In this document: positions 22,610 through 33,700 of the stretch, piece after piece
Position numbering within the stretch: position 1 is the stretch's first letter
How the letters are laid out: every line of letters begins with the position of its first letter
Assembly: GCA_018340375.1 (NCBI GenBank)
Contig: JAFFJZ010000006.1
Span: forward strand, 18,671,501 to 18,735,500
Origin: Gonatopus flavifemur
Lineage: Eukaryota; Arthropoda; Insecta; Hymenoptera; Dryinidae
Length of the DNA stretch: 64,000 nucleotides
Direction of reading: 5' to 3'
Made by a program: the position numbers and the translations under genes
Notes under the pieces: model-generated
Database searches by the model: none
Told to the model about the DNA's origin: nothing
The model's input: the letters and a program-made list of their open reading frames with translations, nothing else

Positions 22610-23830
22610 AGGTAAGTATATCGAGCGTGTGTATATATATATACACGCGTAGATTTAATGTCACAGGTTTTGTTCGACCTTCCTCCAGCGTTATCGACTG
22701 TATAGAGTTTCACTTGATCTCCCCGAACTACTCAAACGGCTCAGCCATGTACAAGGGTGCTGTTCCGTACGCACGAATTTAATCCACAGAGAATTTCCGT
22801 CCCATATGGTGTATATATACGCATACCAGAATTCCATGCATGAATGCCAATACTATATATCATCCAATACACGCGTCTTGCTCAACCGATCACACATATT
22901 TGTGCGCGGAATATCAATTATTGCGGTTGATCAAAATGAAGGAAATGCTAAAGGACGGCGAAGGTTTGTCCGCAACATCGAATCAAAGCCCAGGAATTGA
23001 GGGATTTTATTATTCGAATCATTATCCGGTGCTTTGGAAGCGTACGTTATTATCGCGTTATCTTCTTCAATCTTAAGCAGAAGCAGCAAAGCCAAGTGCA
23101 AACCAATGCGAAGCCAAAGCACATTCGTATATCTCTGTAATCGTCATTAAGCTAACGACTATAGAATGCAACGTGAGGATGGAATTATTAGATTCGTCAG
23201 GTATAATCCCTGTTGTCTATACATAATTGTGTATACAGTGTTTTGCGTTCGTACAGAATAATCATAATGAATTCATGAAAATGAGAGAAAAGAGATGATC
23301 CAACCGCGGCAACACGTTATCTTAATGCCAAGATAATGATTGTTGGATTGTTTTTTCGTTGTGGATCGGGTTGATGGGATTAAGATCGCCATTTGAAGTT
23401 TCTAACTTGGAGCTCAAATTTACATAATGGAGGTTCGGAGTCGTGAGAATTTTTTTCAAACTCAACTGTATCACGCTATGACTAACAAACAGTCAAATAA
23501 TGCAAAGATACGCTTCCCTTGTAGTAATCACTCCCATAGGTTCTCTCTCGTTCCTTACATGGCGCTATCCAGGAAGACTAGGCGGATATGATTTCTATCA
23601 GGGTTGATTACTTTTATATAAGGATTACATCGGAAATAATTATTCATTTGACAGAATGAACTGGAGTGGGTTGTGAAAATTAGAATAGAAGCCGGTAATG
23701 GAATTTGTAGTGAAGGCAACTTCAAATTAGTAGCAGCAACTGAAGTCAGAGAAATTAAATTTAGTTATCCAAATATCAACAACTGTATCCTAGTTGCTAG
23801 AACTAATTTGGAGTAAGGGTAACTAATTAT
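22610..23830. other. unique DNA
   Basis: No gene or paired repeat recognised. Short AT dinucleotide run near 22633-22645. Open frames of 61-78 codons overlap on both strands. Confidence 0.5.
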
Positions 23831-23926
23831 CCCGAGTCAAAAAGTGAAACCTGATTCAACTCTGGATTGTTGCGTATTACGGAGTTGATTAGGCTTCAAA
23901 AAAGTATTATAATTTTTCGACTCGGT
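23831..23926. mobile_element. CCCGAGTC MITE, short copy
   Basis: 96 bp from CCCGAGTCAAAAAGTGAAACC to TTTTTCGACTCGGT (first base mismatched), with AT on both flanks. Its interior (TCTGGATTGTTGCGTATTAC, GGAGTTGATTAGGCTTC) is found inverted inside the longer relative at 27360-27711. Confidence 0.65.
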
Positions 23927-26900
23927 ATTCTTTTCGATGTATCACTGACGTTTCTTTCTAGGACAATGAAATACTTCGAAGAAGAACTAAACGAAGATAA
24001 AAAGTACGAAGACTCGCTGAAAGAGTATATATGTACTTATATATTCGATATCGACTGAAAAGTGTATGAAATATTCACACAAGCTTTCGTGTACTTCGCT
24101 ATTTCCTGAAACGTTCGTACAGATTCACTCGGAGAATAGACGTGCGCCATACACGTACAGAATTTCTCTTATCTTCTTTGGCAGCGACAACGGTATAACG
24201 ATGATAAGAGGGAATCCCATGTCTCGTGTTGTGTCTCATGTGTCGTGAGACTATCACGAAAAGCGATGTCACATCAATATTATCGACCGCTCGGTGACGT
24301 TGTATCGCGGTTGGATACATCATTTATTGCGAAATCGTGAGATTTCATGAAAATTAATCCCCCGTTCGATGTTATCGGATACAATTGAGGTTGACGATGA
24401 AAGAAAAACGTCAACCCGTTGCTGCTTGGTTCACTTCAAATGAAGTTCGAGTTATTAATCAATCTAAATTCAACCCACGTGGAAGAACATTTGGATTCTA
24501 TTCAGCGTAATTGAAGAAGTTGAATTATAGAGGATCAATCACTATTCTCCGCGAGCTTCCGGTGCATGTAAAAAGACTGATTGATTTCTCAAGGATTTGT
24601 CAACTCCTCGAACCGTCACGTAAAAATCCATATCTCGGTTGATGAATGAAACGTATTCTAGGTGTGATTTGTGTTACGTTGGATATTCAAAATTTCTCAT
24701 AGAAATGGAATTGGTTTTTCTCGATTGTTGATAAATTGTTCAAGAAATCATTCCTGAAACCTGGAGTGCTGGGGGAGGGAAAAACCATTTGGCATCTCAT
24801 CGATTGTTCAGGACTGTAGGATTATGCTAAAGAAATACAAAATTTTATAAACTCTATTCCTAAATTTTGTGTCTAATTGTGAGTTGCCAACTCAACAGTT
24901 TATCTCCCACAGCTACTCGCTTAGCGGTAACTACAAGAAATGTAGCTGCCGGGGCTAAAATTTTAAGGCTAAATTATTTGGCTATTCAAATATCAACTAC
25001 AAAACCTGAGCAGTCTAAAATAGCTATAGCGGTGACAACAAAAGGGTGCTAAAAAAGTGAGCAGCTGCCACAGCTATTCCATTCTTGTAGCCTGGAGTTG
25101 CAATATTTCAACTTATCGAAGAATAAATACTCACTCCAAGAAACTCAGAGAATATAAGACAACACCTTTTGATCCATCACCACGCTTCTCTTAGATGTCT
25201 TCGAAGTTCTTACAAGTGGTTTTTGCAAGTGGTTAGGAAACTTAGAATTCTATATAAAGAATTGTTCCCATAAATAGGACCTATTCCCGAAGTGAACCCT
25301 CGTGGAGCCAGGGATACGACATTATTGAACCCATTAACGAATCCCACGCTATATTCCACACGCAAATACAATTGTCAAAGAAATAGACGTGTTCTTTTTC
25401 CCATTACCATCGTGTGGTTATTCTCTTTGCTTGTTCCCTCTTCGACTTCTCTCAAACTATTCCTCAGTCTTTATTTATCCTCTTTCTCAAACAAACGAGA
25501 GACTCTCAACGAAGAAGTGGCGACAAGGTTAGCCAGTTAACAATCCACCAAACTTGGTGCAGAATTCATTGTGCATTATTACGAAACTTTTCCTTCAAAC
25601 CTTCAGACTAGCTTCAGCTTTCCGGAGTTCCTTATTCTTCTCTGAACCTATTTCATTGTGCTACTATGGCATACTATTCTGTACTCTCTCCCTCTCTGGA
25701 AACGAGAATTATTAGCTGCTCCTCTTGGCTCGATAAAAACAAGAACTCACGAACACGAATCTAATCGTGTTTTCGACGCTTTTATTACGTGCCATCTCGT
25801 GAAATTTCTACCTGCTTTCGAATTATAAATCAATAGCTCTGAGAATGTGACCTACAACAACCCATGTTATTCAGAAATGTGAATACAGATCCTTTGGATA
25901 GATATAATACCACAATAATAGGATATACAAAAGAGTATAGCAAAGAAAAAGCAACCATATTTTAAATGTTCATTCATTCATCCATCCACTCATTCATTAA
26001 TCTATCCATTCACGGTGATATAATTAAAAGATTTATGTGCAATTGAAATTTCATCTTACTTTGAAAGAATCGTGAATAGGGATATGATATTCAGTAAGTT
26101 TTTCAGCATTTCGTATAAAAAAAGCGGTTTGAAGTTGCTTTCAATTTAAATGGAGGTACGCGAAGGAGGTGTGTTTTACACGTAAACTACGATAGAATTA
26201 TTTCCCGTGTCCTCATTACGATGAAAGAAGGAGGGAAAGATGGAATTGAGTCATCTTTTGAAAATCAAGTTTCCCGTGTTACGGATAATGAATGTCGTCC
26301 TGTTCATCCTGCACAGATAAATTATTTGGAAGAAGAAGAAAAAAAATTTGAAAAGACGAGGAGGAGATCTAGAAAGGTATATCGATGTGAGATATTTTAA
26401 AATGTAAATTTCATTGTTTTATCACTCTCGCTTCAACTTTGAAAGAAAATTTGAATGTTTCCAAGTTATTTATTTCCCTAGCGTGGGATAGATACTGCGC
26501 GGGATGCATGCAAATTCAATGATCAGATACAACGAAAAATTCTATGCATTCTTGATTACCCTGGTGAAATTATAGGATTGTTTCGCAGACTTTTTATCCG
26601 TAACAAATTATTCCCGCTGGAAGCGCGGTGTAACTGTTTTAATTCAATCATTTGAAATATATCAGGGATGCGCTCGAGTTTTAAGAAAACGAATATTCTT
26701 TTTTTCGAGTGTTCTTTTGTTTGAGATGTACTGAAAGTTTAGTCCTCTCAATAAGTTTCTTATCAACTGATGTGTATATTCACAATCGTATCAAAATCGA
26801 ATCAATGTGGATCATGGAATTACAGAATTGGACAGAATTCAATGCTCACGGAATGTTAGTGGATATTTGAAACAACGTCAAGCCGAAGTTAGATTTCCGT

Positions 26901-27193
26901 ATGCGTGACCGGAACCCTGACACCACATCCCATTAAACACGAAACAAACATCCGTTACTTTTCTCATCGCGTATTCATTCTGTATAATCTTCTCATAATA
27001 AATTCAAGTATCGCAAGATGTCGATTATGTACGCGTATGCTTTGCACGATGAAATCATAACGGTCTATTTCGATGAAGCTTTTCGTATGAACGAATTTAT
27101 ATCCATTTGAAAATTCCTTGCTTTCATCCAATTTTATTTGAAAAATTACAGTGTAATTTCCGTGATCGAAGGACAAGTAGAAATTTTGCAAAA
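23927..27193. other. mostly unique DNA
   Basis: No gene recognised. About 24885-25080 holds weakly conserved AGCTGCCACAGCTA-type words like those of 59557-59851 and 50504-52218, so a decayed relative of that repeat may lie there. The rest shows no paired TIRs. Confidence 0.45.
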
Positions 27194-27359
27194 TATTAGG
27201 TGTACAACTTTGCTTCCGCCGTTGTTTCTCAAAATTTTAGGCTTTATTCCCAAAAAGTAAATACATACTCATGATTCGAAGTACTTTTTGACAATTCTCG
27301 GAAAAACGATGCATCTTTTGAGGCGATCCACGAATCGATCCATTCTTCAACTTCTTCAT

Positions 27360-27711
27360 CCCGAGTCGAAAAATTGTAATAATTTTCGAAGCCTGATCAA
27401 CTCCGTAATAAGCAACGATCCAGAATTGAATCGGGTCGAAAAAAGGTTAACATCAGGTTGAATGAGAATGTTCAAAGCAAGATCAGGTTGAGAACCGGGC
27501 GAGATCAGGGTAAAAAATGAATTCAAACCTGGTTCACTCCGTAACCCTAGCAGAAATGACTCTAGTCACCTCACAGTCACTGTCAAGTTCCTTTCTAGTG
27601 ACTAGTTTCAGTGGTAGCGCCTTGGAAGGTGCTAGAAAACCGCTATAATTATTTTTACTAGGGAATACGCAACGAATCAGAGCTAAATGAGGTTTCACTT
27701 TTTGATTCGGA
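27360..27711. mobile_element. CCCGAGTC MITE, long copy nested in mariner
   Basis: 352 bp from CCCGAGTCGAAAAATTG to TTTTTGATTCGGA, flanked by AT on both sides. The two outer thirds match the 96-bp copy at 23831-23926 in inverted orientation. The middle contains extra sequence with TCAGGTTGA repeats. Confidence 0.65.
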
Positions 27712-27728
27712 ATAAGAATGAAAATGCT

Positions 27729-28169
27729 GATCCCTGCTAAAAATTCCCAATACAGAACGGTATGAAACGATAAATTTTCTTGATCGTTTTCAATGAGGTT
27801 TTTGAATACGGAATTCACAATGTTGTATCGTTGTTAAACGATAGAACTCTATCATTCTTTATCGTGTTCTATAAAATTCAACAGGATGCGTGGGGTTTTA
27901 TCGTGGAGTTCGTATAGAAAAAGTACCAGTGATTTGGAAAAAAAATAGTCATATGTTCCAGAATAAGTAGTACTTTCTCTATAGAAATTTCACGATAACG
28001 TGACATGCATTTTATGATGAATTCTATAGAATACTATAAGAAGCGATAGAATTCTATGGTTTAATAACGATATAACATTGCAAATTCCATATTCAGAAAC
28101 CTCATTGAAAACTATAGGAAAAATGTATGGTTCTGTATCGTTCTTTACTGGGAAAATTTAGCAGGGATC
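27729..28169. mobile_element. GATCCCTGCTAAA foldback nested in mariner
   Basis: 441 bp, essentially two inverted arms: GATCCCTGCTAAA and its complement at the ends, then CAATGAGGTTT, TATCGTT, AGAATTCTAT and AAAGTACTACTTATTCTGG pairs moving inward. GCT flanks both sides, a possible 3-bp duplication. It lies immediately next to the CCCGAGTC MITE with only 17 bp between them. Non-coding. Confidence 0.8.
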
Positions 28170-29423
28170 GCTCAGGCCATCTCAGCAATATCTGAAGAGT
28201 ATGGCGGATGGGGTACGTAAGACTTCCCATTTTAGTGTTTCCAAATATGTTTTGACCGGTTTCCAGACATGTGGCCAAGCATTATCATGTTGGAAGATAA
28301 CTTTATCGTGTCGTACTTGGTACTGGGGCCGTTTCTCCTTCAATGCTTAGCTCAAACGCATCAACTGCGTTCCATATCGATCCCCTGTAATGGTTTCACT
28401 CGGTTCCAATGGCTCATAATACACGACACCCACCTGATTCCACCAAATGCAGAGCATAACCTTGGCGCCATGAATATTTGGTTCAGCCGTCACCGTGGGG
28501 ACATGTCCGGGCATTCCTCAAGATTTTCTGCGCTTGGGATTATCTTGGTGGACCCATTTTACGTCGCTGGTCACAATGCGGTGTAAATGCTCCTTTCGAT
28601 TCTGCCTTTGAAGCAGCTGTTCGCGAGTAAAAAAACGTCGTTCAACATCTCTTGGCTTCAATTCGTACGGAATCCAAGTTCCCTGTTTCTTTATCATTCC
28701 CATGGCTTTCTGAGGCGTTTCGAAATGGTTGATTGAGTTACTCCCAATGATTTTGCCAATTCTTCTTGCGTTTGGCACGAGTCTTCATCAAGTAATGCCT
28801 CCAATTCGGAATCTTCAAAAATATTATCTCTTCCATCGCTATGTCGGTCCTCGACATTAAAATCACCTTTCTTGAAACGTTGAAATCGTTCATGACACAT
28901 TCTTTCACTCAAACTAGCCTCACCGTGAGTACTTGAAAGCATTCGATGAGCCTCAGTCGCAGTTTTCTTCAAATGAAAGCAGATGTGCAGAACTCCCCGC
29001 GAATGAGGAGAATTCAGCTCAAAAACTGACATCTTCGATCGAGTAAAAATTTACGATGTAATAAAAAATTCACTAATATAACGATGTTGTTATGTTGACA
29101 CATGTCCACCCTTACTGTGTGACATTGATTACCTGATTTTGTATTGTAAACGACGGAAGCAAAGTTCTACATCTAATATTCCTGTGCATTTTGTTGAAAA
29201 TTCACTCATTTTTACAGGCTGCACAGTAACTTTGAAGGATTTTGGCTGGTCCCATTACTAGAATTTCACGATAATTTTTACAACAAAATGCTTTCAATGT
29301 ACGATTGTCTCAGCATTCATTTAAGCCTGGGATACCCAAGCTATCGCCAATTCTTGCCCTAATATGGACTTTGCCAATGTTGGTTCTATGTTGAAAAAAA
29401 GGAATGGCAAACAATTATTCACA

Positions 29424-29907
29424 CACTGAGGAAACAGATATCTTGAAAAATACCATAATTTATGGATTTTTGGCGTTCGTCTGACCTGAGTCAAAATATT
29501 AACGTGAAATATTGCTGAAGTGTGAACCGATTATTGAAACGAATTGGCAATCGAATAACGAAATACTTAGCTGTTGATGGCCTGATATCTTGCAGTACAT
29601 TCTTTGAACAATGTTTCTAGTTCCAAGGAGTTGATTTGTGAAGATGAACACCCACAATTTATCAGATTTTGTCAGGTTTCTTTTTCGTTTCGTTTTTATA
29701 AACGATTCAAACTTCAAGAACATAACGTGAACGAACTTCCAAAATTTCTTGGACTTTTATAAACAAGTATGGTACCTTCCTCATGAGAGTTCCAGTCGTC
29801 ATTATGGTACTTTTAGAGGTATCTTCACGTGAATATTTTGACTCGAGTTAAACTAACGCTAAAAATCCATAAATTATGGTATTTTTCAAGATACCTTTTT
29901 CTCCGTG
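29424..29907. mobile_element. CACTGAG/CTCCGTG foldback MITE, copy B (interrupted)
   Basis: Same family as 11485-11751: CACTGAGGAAACAGATATC at the left, GATACCTTTTTCTCCGTG at the right, and CA on both flanks. It is longer because a 215-bp element at 29509-29723 has inserted into it; without that it would be close to the 267 bp of copy A. Confidence 0.85.
29509..29723. mobile_element. 215-bp MITE with 8-bp duplication
   Basis: Flanked by AACGTGAA at 29501-29508 and again at 29724-29731, inside the 29424-29907 MITE. Ends are a 21-bp imperfect inverted repeat (ATATTGCTGAAGTG at the left; the complement of ATGTTCTTGAAGTT at the right, about 16 of 21 matching). An 8-bp duplication suggests hAT or a related superfamily, but the termini are not CAGGG-like. 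A 74-codon minus-strand frame spans it by chance. Confidence 0.7.
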
Positions 29908-29909
29908 CA

Positions 29910-30625
29910 GAAATCTTTTGACTATGTTACAGATGTTATTGAACGGAGAGAAATTTGATGGTTGAAAGCGGTAAAATACGTAGGTAATATCATCATCATA
30001 AAAATTGGTAAACTGAAACTATTGGGAATAGCTTGGAAATGAAATTATCACGATGGTAAACTTAACTTTGTCGAAAATTTCAAAATTTCTTCAGGAAAAC
30101 TAACGTAAATGTACCCTTCACCGACCCTGTACCTAATTACAATCAACGGTAATTTCATTATTATTTTCTAAACTTTCTTGTCATTGTTGTTTAGAAGTGA
30201 GAAAAAAAGTACCTTCTTCCCTGCTTCCAAATATGAGTGATAAGGAAGTTGGCGAAATAATGATGAATTCATAATTGATCGTAAATAAGTACAATGTCGG
30301 TGAAAGGGACGTTTACCTTAACTAAGGTAATATCGATGATTCCAGGCAGCGCTAATACTTTTTACCATCAGCGATCGTAATGTTTCTTTACACTTCATTT
30401 CAAGATTCTTGCAAGTAAGAGCTCTAAAAATCGAAGCAAAGGCAATAATTTTCACCATCAATGAAATCAAAATGACAAAAAAAATGTACTCGCAAAAACA
30501 TATTTCCAGGCACACATTTGTTGGTTCATGTTGTCCTTTGAGTTATTACCACCATATTTGTTGATTGCAATCATGTTATTTTCAAAACATTCTTGAGTAC
30601 AATTTATAATGAAAAATCCTAATTA
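29910..30625. other. unique DNA
   Basis: No gene or element recognised. Confidence 0.5.
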
Positions 30626-30709
30626 CGCGGAGGGGATTTGAACTTAAGAATAATGTACTTATATCCACCTATAAACCTTACAATTAAAGCCGCTCTGCTA
30701 CGCTCGCAC
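30626..30709 (-). pseudogene. tRNA-like relic (A and B boxes)
   Basis: The minus strand reads TAGCAGAGCGG, a good match to the Pol III A box, and about 48 bases later GTTCAAATCCC, a good match to the B box, followed by CTCCGCG and further on a T5 run. The acceptor and T stems do not pair properly, so it is not a working tRNA. It may be a tRNA pseudogene or the head of a tRNA-derived SINE; no SINE tail or second copy was identified. Confidence 0.45.
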
Positions 30710-33700
30710 TCATTAATTCGCTGTTTTGAAGTTTCATTGAAAGAACCAACGAGGGAACCTAAACTGGACAACTCGTTATGTGCGATAATTTGTGAGAAAA
30801 TCTCGAGCGCTGTTGGAAAATATTACCATCGGCGCTTGTATCATACCCACCCGTCATTGGTAGTAAATGTGATTCGTGGCTTTTAAAATTCAGAATAGTC
30901 GTTCAAACTAAATCTATTATTGTCAAGTGGTGATAATTTTCATTAGAAAAGGTATTTATTTCGTTTCTCCATAGTTGTTATTACTGAAATATATTTTCTC
31001 ACGCTGAATCTTCATTTTTACTATCGTAGCTGACGATTATTTACCACGTGCTTATAAAATAATACACTCAAGTTACAAATTACTGTCAATATTTTCCAAT
31101 AATACTAATTTACGACAAAAAATAGTCATTTTCACAATCAAATTTTTCTCAGTGTAGGAGACCGAACCCTGGAGTGTGCATACTGGATTCGTTCGGGAGC
31201 CATTATACAAATTCAGAATATTTATTTCCAGAATGCAGTTCAACGAGTGATAAACGGAACGATCATAGTACTTCTAAGAATATCCATAACAAACCCACTG
31301 TTTCAAGGAAATCCTCATTTGCATGTAATCTCTCAAATGATCGAGTTATCAATAATCTCATTGAAGAAGGTCCCTCATCTCGATTGAGCGTTTAATTGAT
31401 TATTATTCTCATTGAAGAATCGTTCACAATTTATTCCGTTGAATCAATTCTGCAACTCCGTTCAAAATCAGAGAAGGAGAATATCGAGTGTTATCGATAG
31501 AATTGTATATATATATATATATATATTTATATATTTCTCTTTAGGGTATCGATTTCACTCTTTACAAAGACACGCGTCGTTGATTTATACAGCGGTTGGA
31601 GTCCATTAAAGTAAAACCAGTAGTGTAATTGAATGAAATAGTTTCAAGTATCTGTGGAAAACTTTCCACGATCCTGTATATTGTGAATTATTGTACGGAA
31701 AGGTAGCGAGGGTTTCAATTTATTTATCGATCGACTTATCACAATGCAGAGTATCGAGAGAACTTTTACGTTCTTATATTCTTATCTTGAAAACAAAACT
31801 CAACGAAATAATGTATCACCAAGATGAGAGATTTATATATAATTATTCGGATTACGCTTTCACCGTCCTTCCACTTCCATACGTTTCATCAATATTCCTA
31901 TAAAAAATAAAAACACTGGAATATTAAAATACCGATATCCGAACGACTCTTATCGGAGTTAATTGCTCGAAATGAATTCACGACTCTATACTCTCCCTTC
32001 TTTTCCTCCCCAGGCAAACAAGTGTAAATTCTGAGAATAGCTTTTTCGATAATCCGATCGGTAGATAAATTCTAAGTAAATCCCTTAACCGTCTGCGGTG
32101 ATGAAGCACAACACACAGAGTTGGAAAGAGTTTTCCTCTCATTCCCGTTACTCTTAAAAAACGATTTCATTCACTCGCCCCTGCTAGAGCGGCTGCCCGT
32201 TAATGTGTACTAACCTCATGTAGATACACTCCACACGTTCGCGTAAACTCACTTCGATTCTCGATAACGAATTTTCTCGGGGACGCGGAAATGCTCTTTC
32301 GAGTTTTCTGCCTTCCAATTCTAACTCTCTCCGTCACCTCTTTTTTCAATCCTGAAGGAAGGAATAGAAGAAGAAGAAGAAGAAGAAGAGGGAGAACAAT
32401 CTGAGAGGAAGGTTTCGATGCCGAATAAAAAGGAAGAGGTTGAGAAAAGTTGGAAAGCTAAAATCGCCGTCTTCGTCGTCGGAGTTTAAAGTCGCCAAAC
32501 TTTCAATGACGTACATTTCGACCAACGGAAGAGAATTCCTTCTGGCTCTTGGTGACGATGATAAGAAACATTATTATCTTCAACTACTCTGTTGACTCGG
32601 CAACTCGTATGACGTATTAAAAGAAATATTTCCACAGAGTTCAACTTATTCTTTCCAATCTGTCAATTAATAGAGGTACAAAAAATCATTCTTCTGCGAT
32701 ACCGTGAAAAACGAAGATACGAAGATACGAATTTGAAGTGAAATCGAGGTATCCAATGGGTTATGGGTTGAGCAGTAACAGTCAATTACGATCGGTTCAG
32801 AGAGAAAAGAAAAACGAACAGAGCAGGGAAAGAAAGTTGGAAAGAACGGAAAAGTCGGGGGAGAAAGGAAACAAACCGTAACGGAACAAGTTTATTTCAC
32901 AACGGTGAGTGTACGGCACCACATGGTTGGTTTGGTATTATCACGGATGTACCTTATTGTATCTTCGGGTGTTTCTTTAAAGTATCTCAGCGGAAAGTTC
33001 AAGTTCAGTAGTTTCATCACGGAAATGATCAGACTGCGTTATGTGATATTTTCTCCTCATTTTTTTCATCAATCCATATATTATTTTGATTTTCCTATGC
33101 TCCTTCGGTTTGATCTATATAAAAATCCGATTAATGATTGGCAGGTATTTGCGTACTCGAATTGGGAAAAAAAAAACCGTCTTCTCCTTCTGATGGCAAT
33201 CGAACTACCTGCATGCACGAAGAACGGGATTTCAGATGAAATCTAAAGTAGTTAAGTGTAGTTTCGCAACGCAATCTGTTTGTATATTTGCTGATAAATA
33301 TATGCACACACGCACACATATTCACTCCTTCTGCATCTCATTTAGCCGCCTGTTGACCTATTTGGAGCGTGGAACGTATTTCATTCGAGAGCCTTGTCGA
33401 CGATGTATGCATTCCTCAATTAGGGAATATTTATTCAAATCGTCGAGCCCTATAACAGTCCTCGTGTATTTTACGAATCACATTTCCGATAATTCCATTA
33501 TTCTCCTCGGGTATAATAATTTGAGCAATAGATTTCACAGTATATTTCCACCAAATCTCGACGTCAGTTTCTCCGGTTCTCTTTTTTCCGGCGTTCCAAT
33601 ATCAGTGTTGGAACGTCAAATAAAAATACGTCAAAAAAAAAAAAAACCAAAATCTTCGGCTTCGTCAACGATTGTGAATATCTCTTCCAGTCATGGATAA

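Larger units (their letters stand above)
27244..29032 (-). pseudogene. mariner transposase, broken
   Basis: The minus strand from the ATG at 29032 encodes a mariner transposase N-terminus with the helix-turn-helix region (SLGVTQSTISKRL) and the linker YELKPRDVERR. A frameshift near 28700 separates it from the catalytic part. The first catalytic motif reads VTSDVKW where the intact relative has VTGDEKW; the second Asp is kept in HDNAWPH; an in-frame stop precedes KEKRPQY. Coding similarity stops at PYSSDIA, about 28180, where the nested foldback begins, so the PSDYHLF motif is missing. It resumes at about 27356 (WIDSWIASKDASFF) and runs to a stop at 27244. Non-functional. Confidence 0.9.
27196..29176 (-). 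mobile_element. mariner element interrupted by two MITEs
   Basis: Ends are 28-bp inverted repeats with about four mismatches (left TTAGGTGTACAACTTTGC, right GCAAAGTTCTACATCTAA) flanked by TA on both sides (27194-27195, 29177-29178). At 1981 bp it is about 700 bp longer than the related 1283-bp element at 46769. The excess is two nested insertions, 27360-27711 and 27729-28169, which together replace the segment encoding the third catalytic Asp. The TIRs and the encoded motifs place it in the same mariner group as the 46769 element, but it is clearly older. Confidence 0.9.

Noticed and set aside
28269..28586. 105-codon plus-strand frame
   Set aside because: Antisense shadow of the broken minus-strand mariner transposase.
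31144..31156. TTTTTCTCAGTG as the right end of a MITE
   Set aside because: No matching left end or flanking duplication found upstream within about 1 kb.
33236..33700. 154-codon plus-strand open frame
   Set aside because: Ser/Ile-rich low-complexity peptide without domain similarity; antisense frame overlaps; lies in microsatellite-rich intronic-type sequence.
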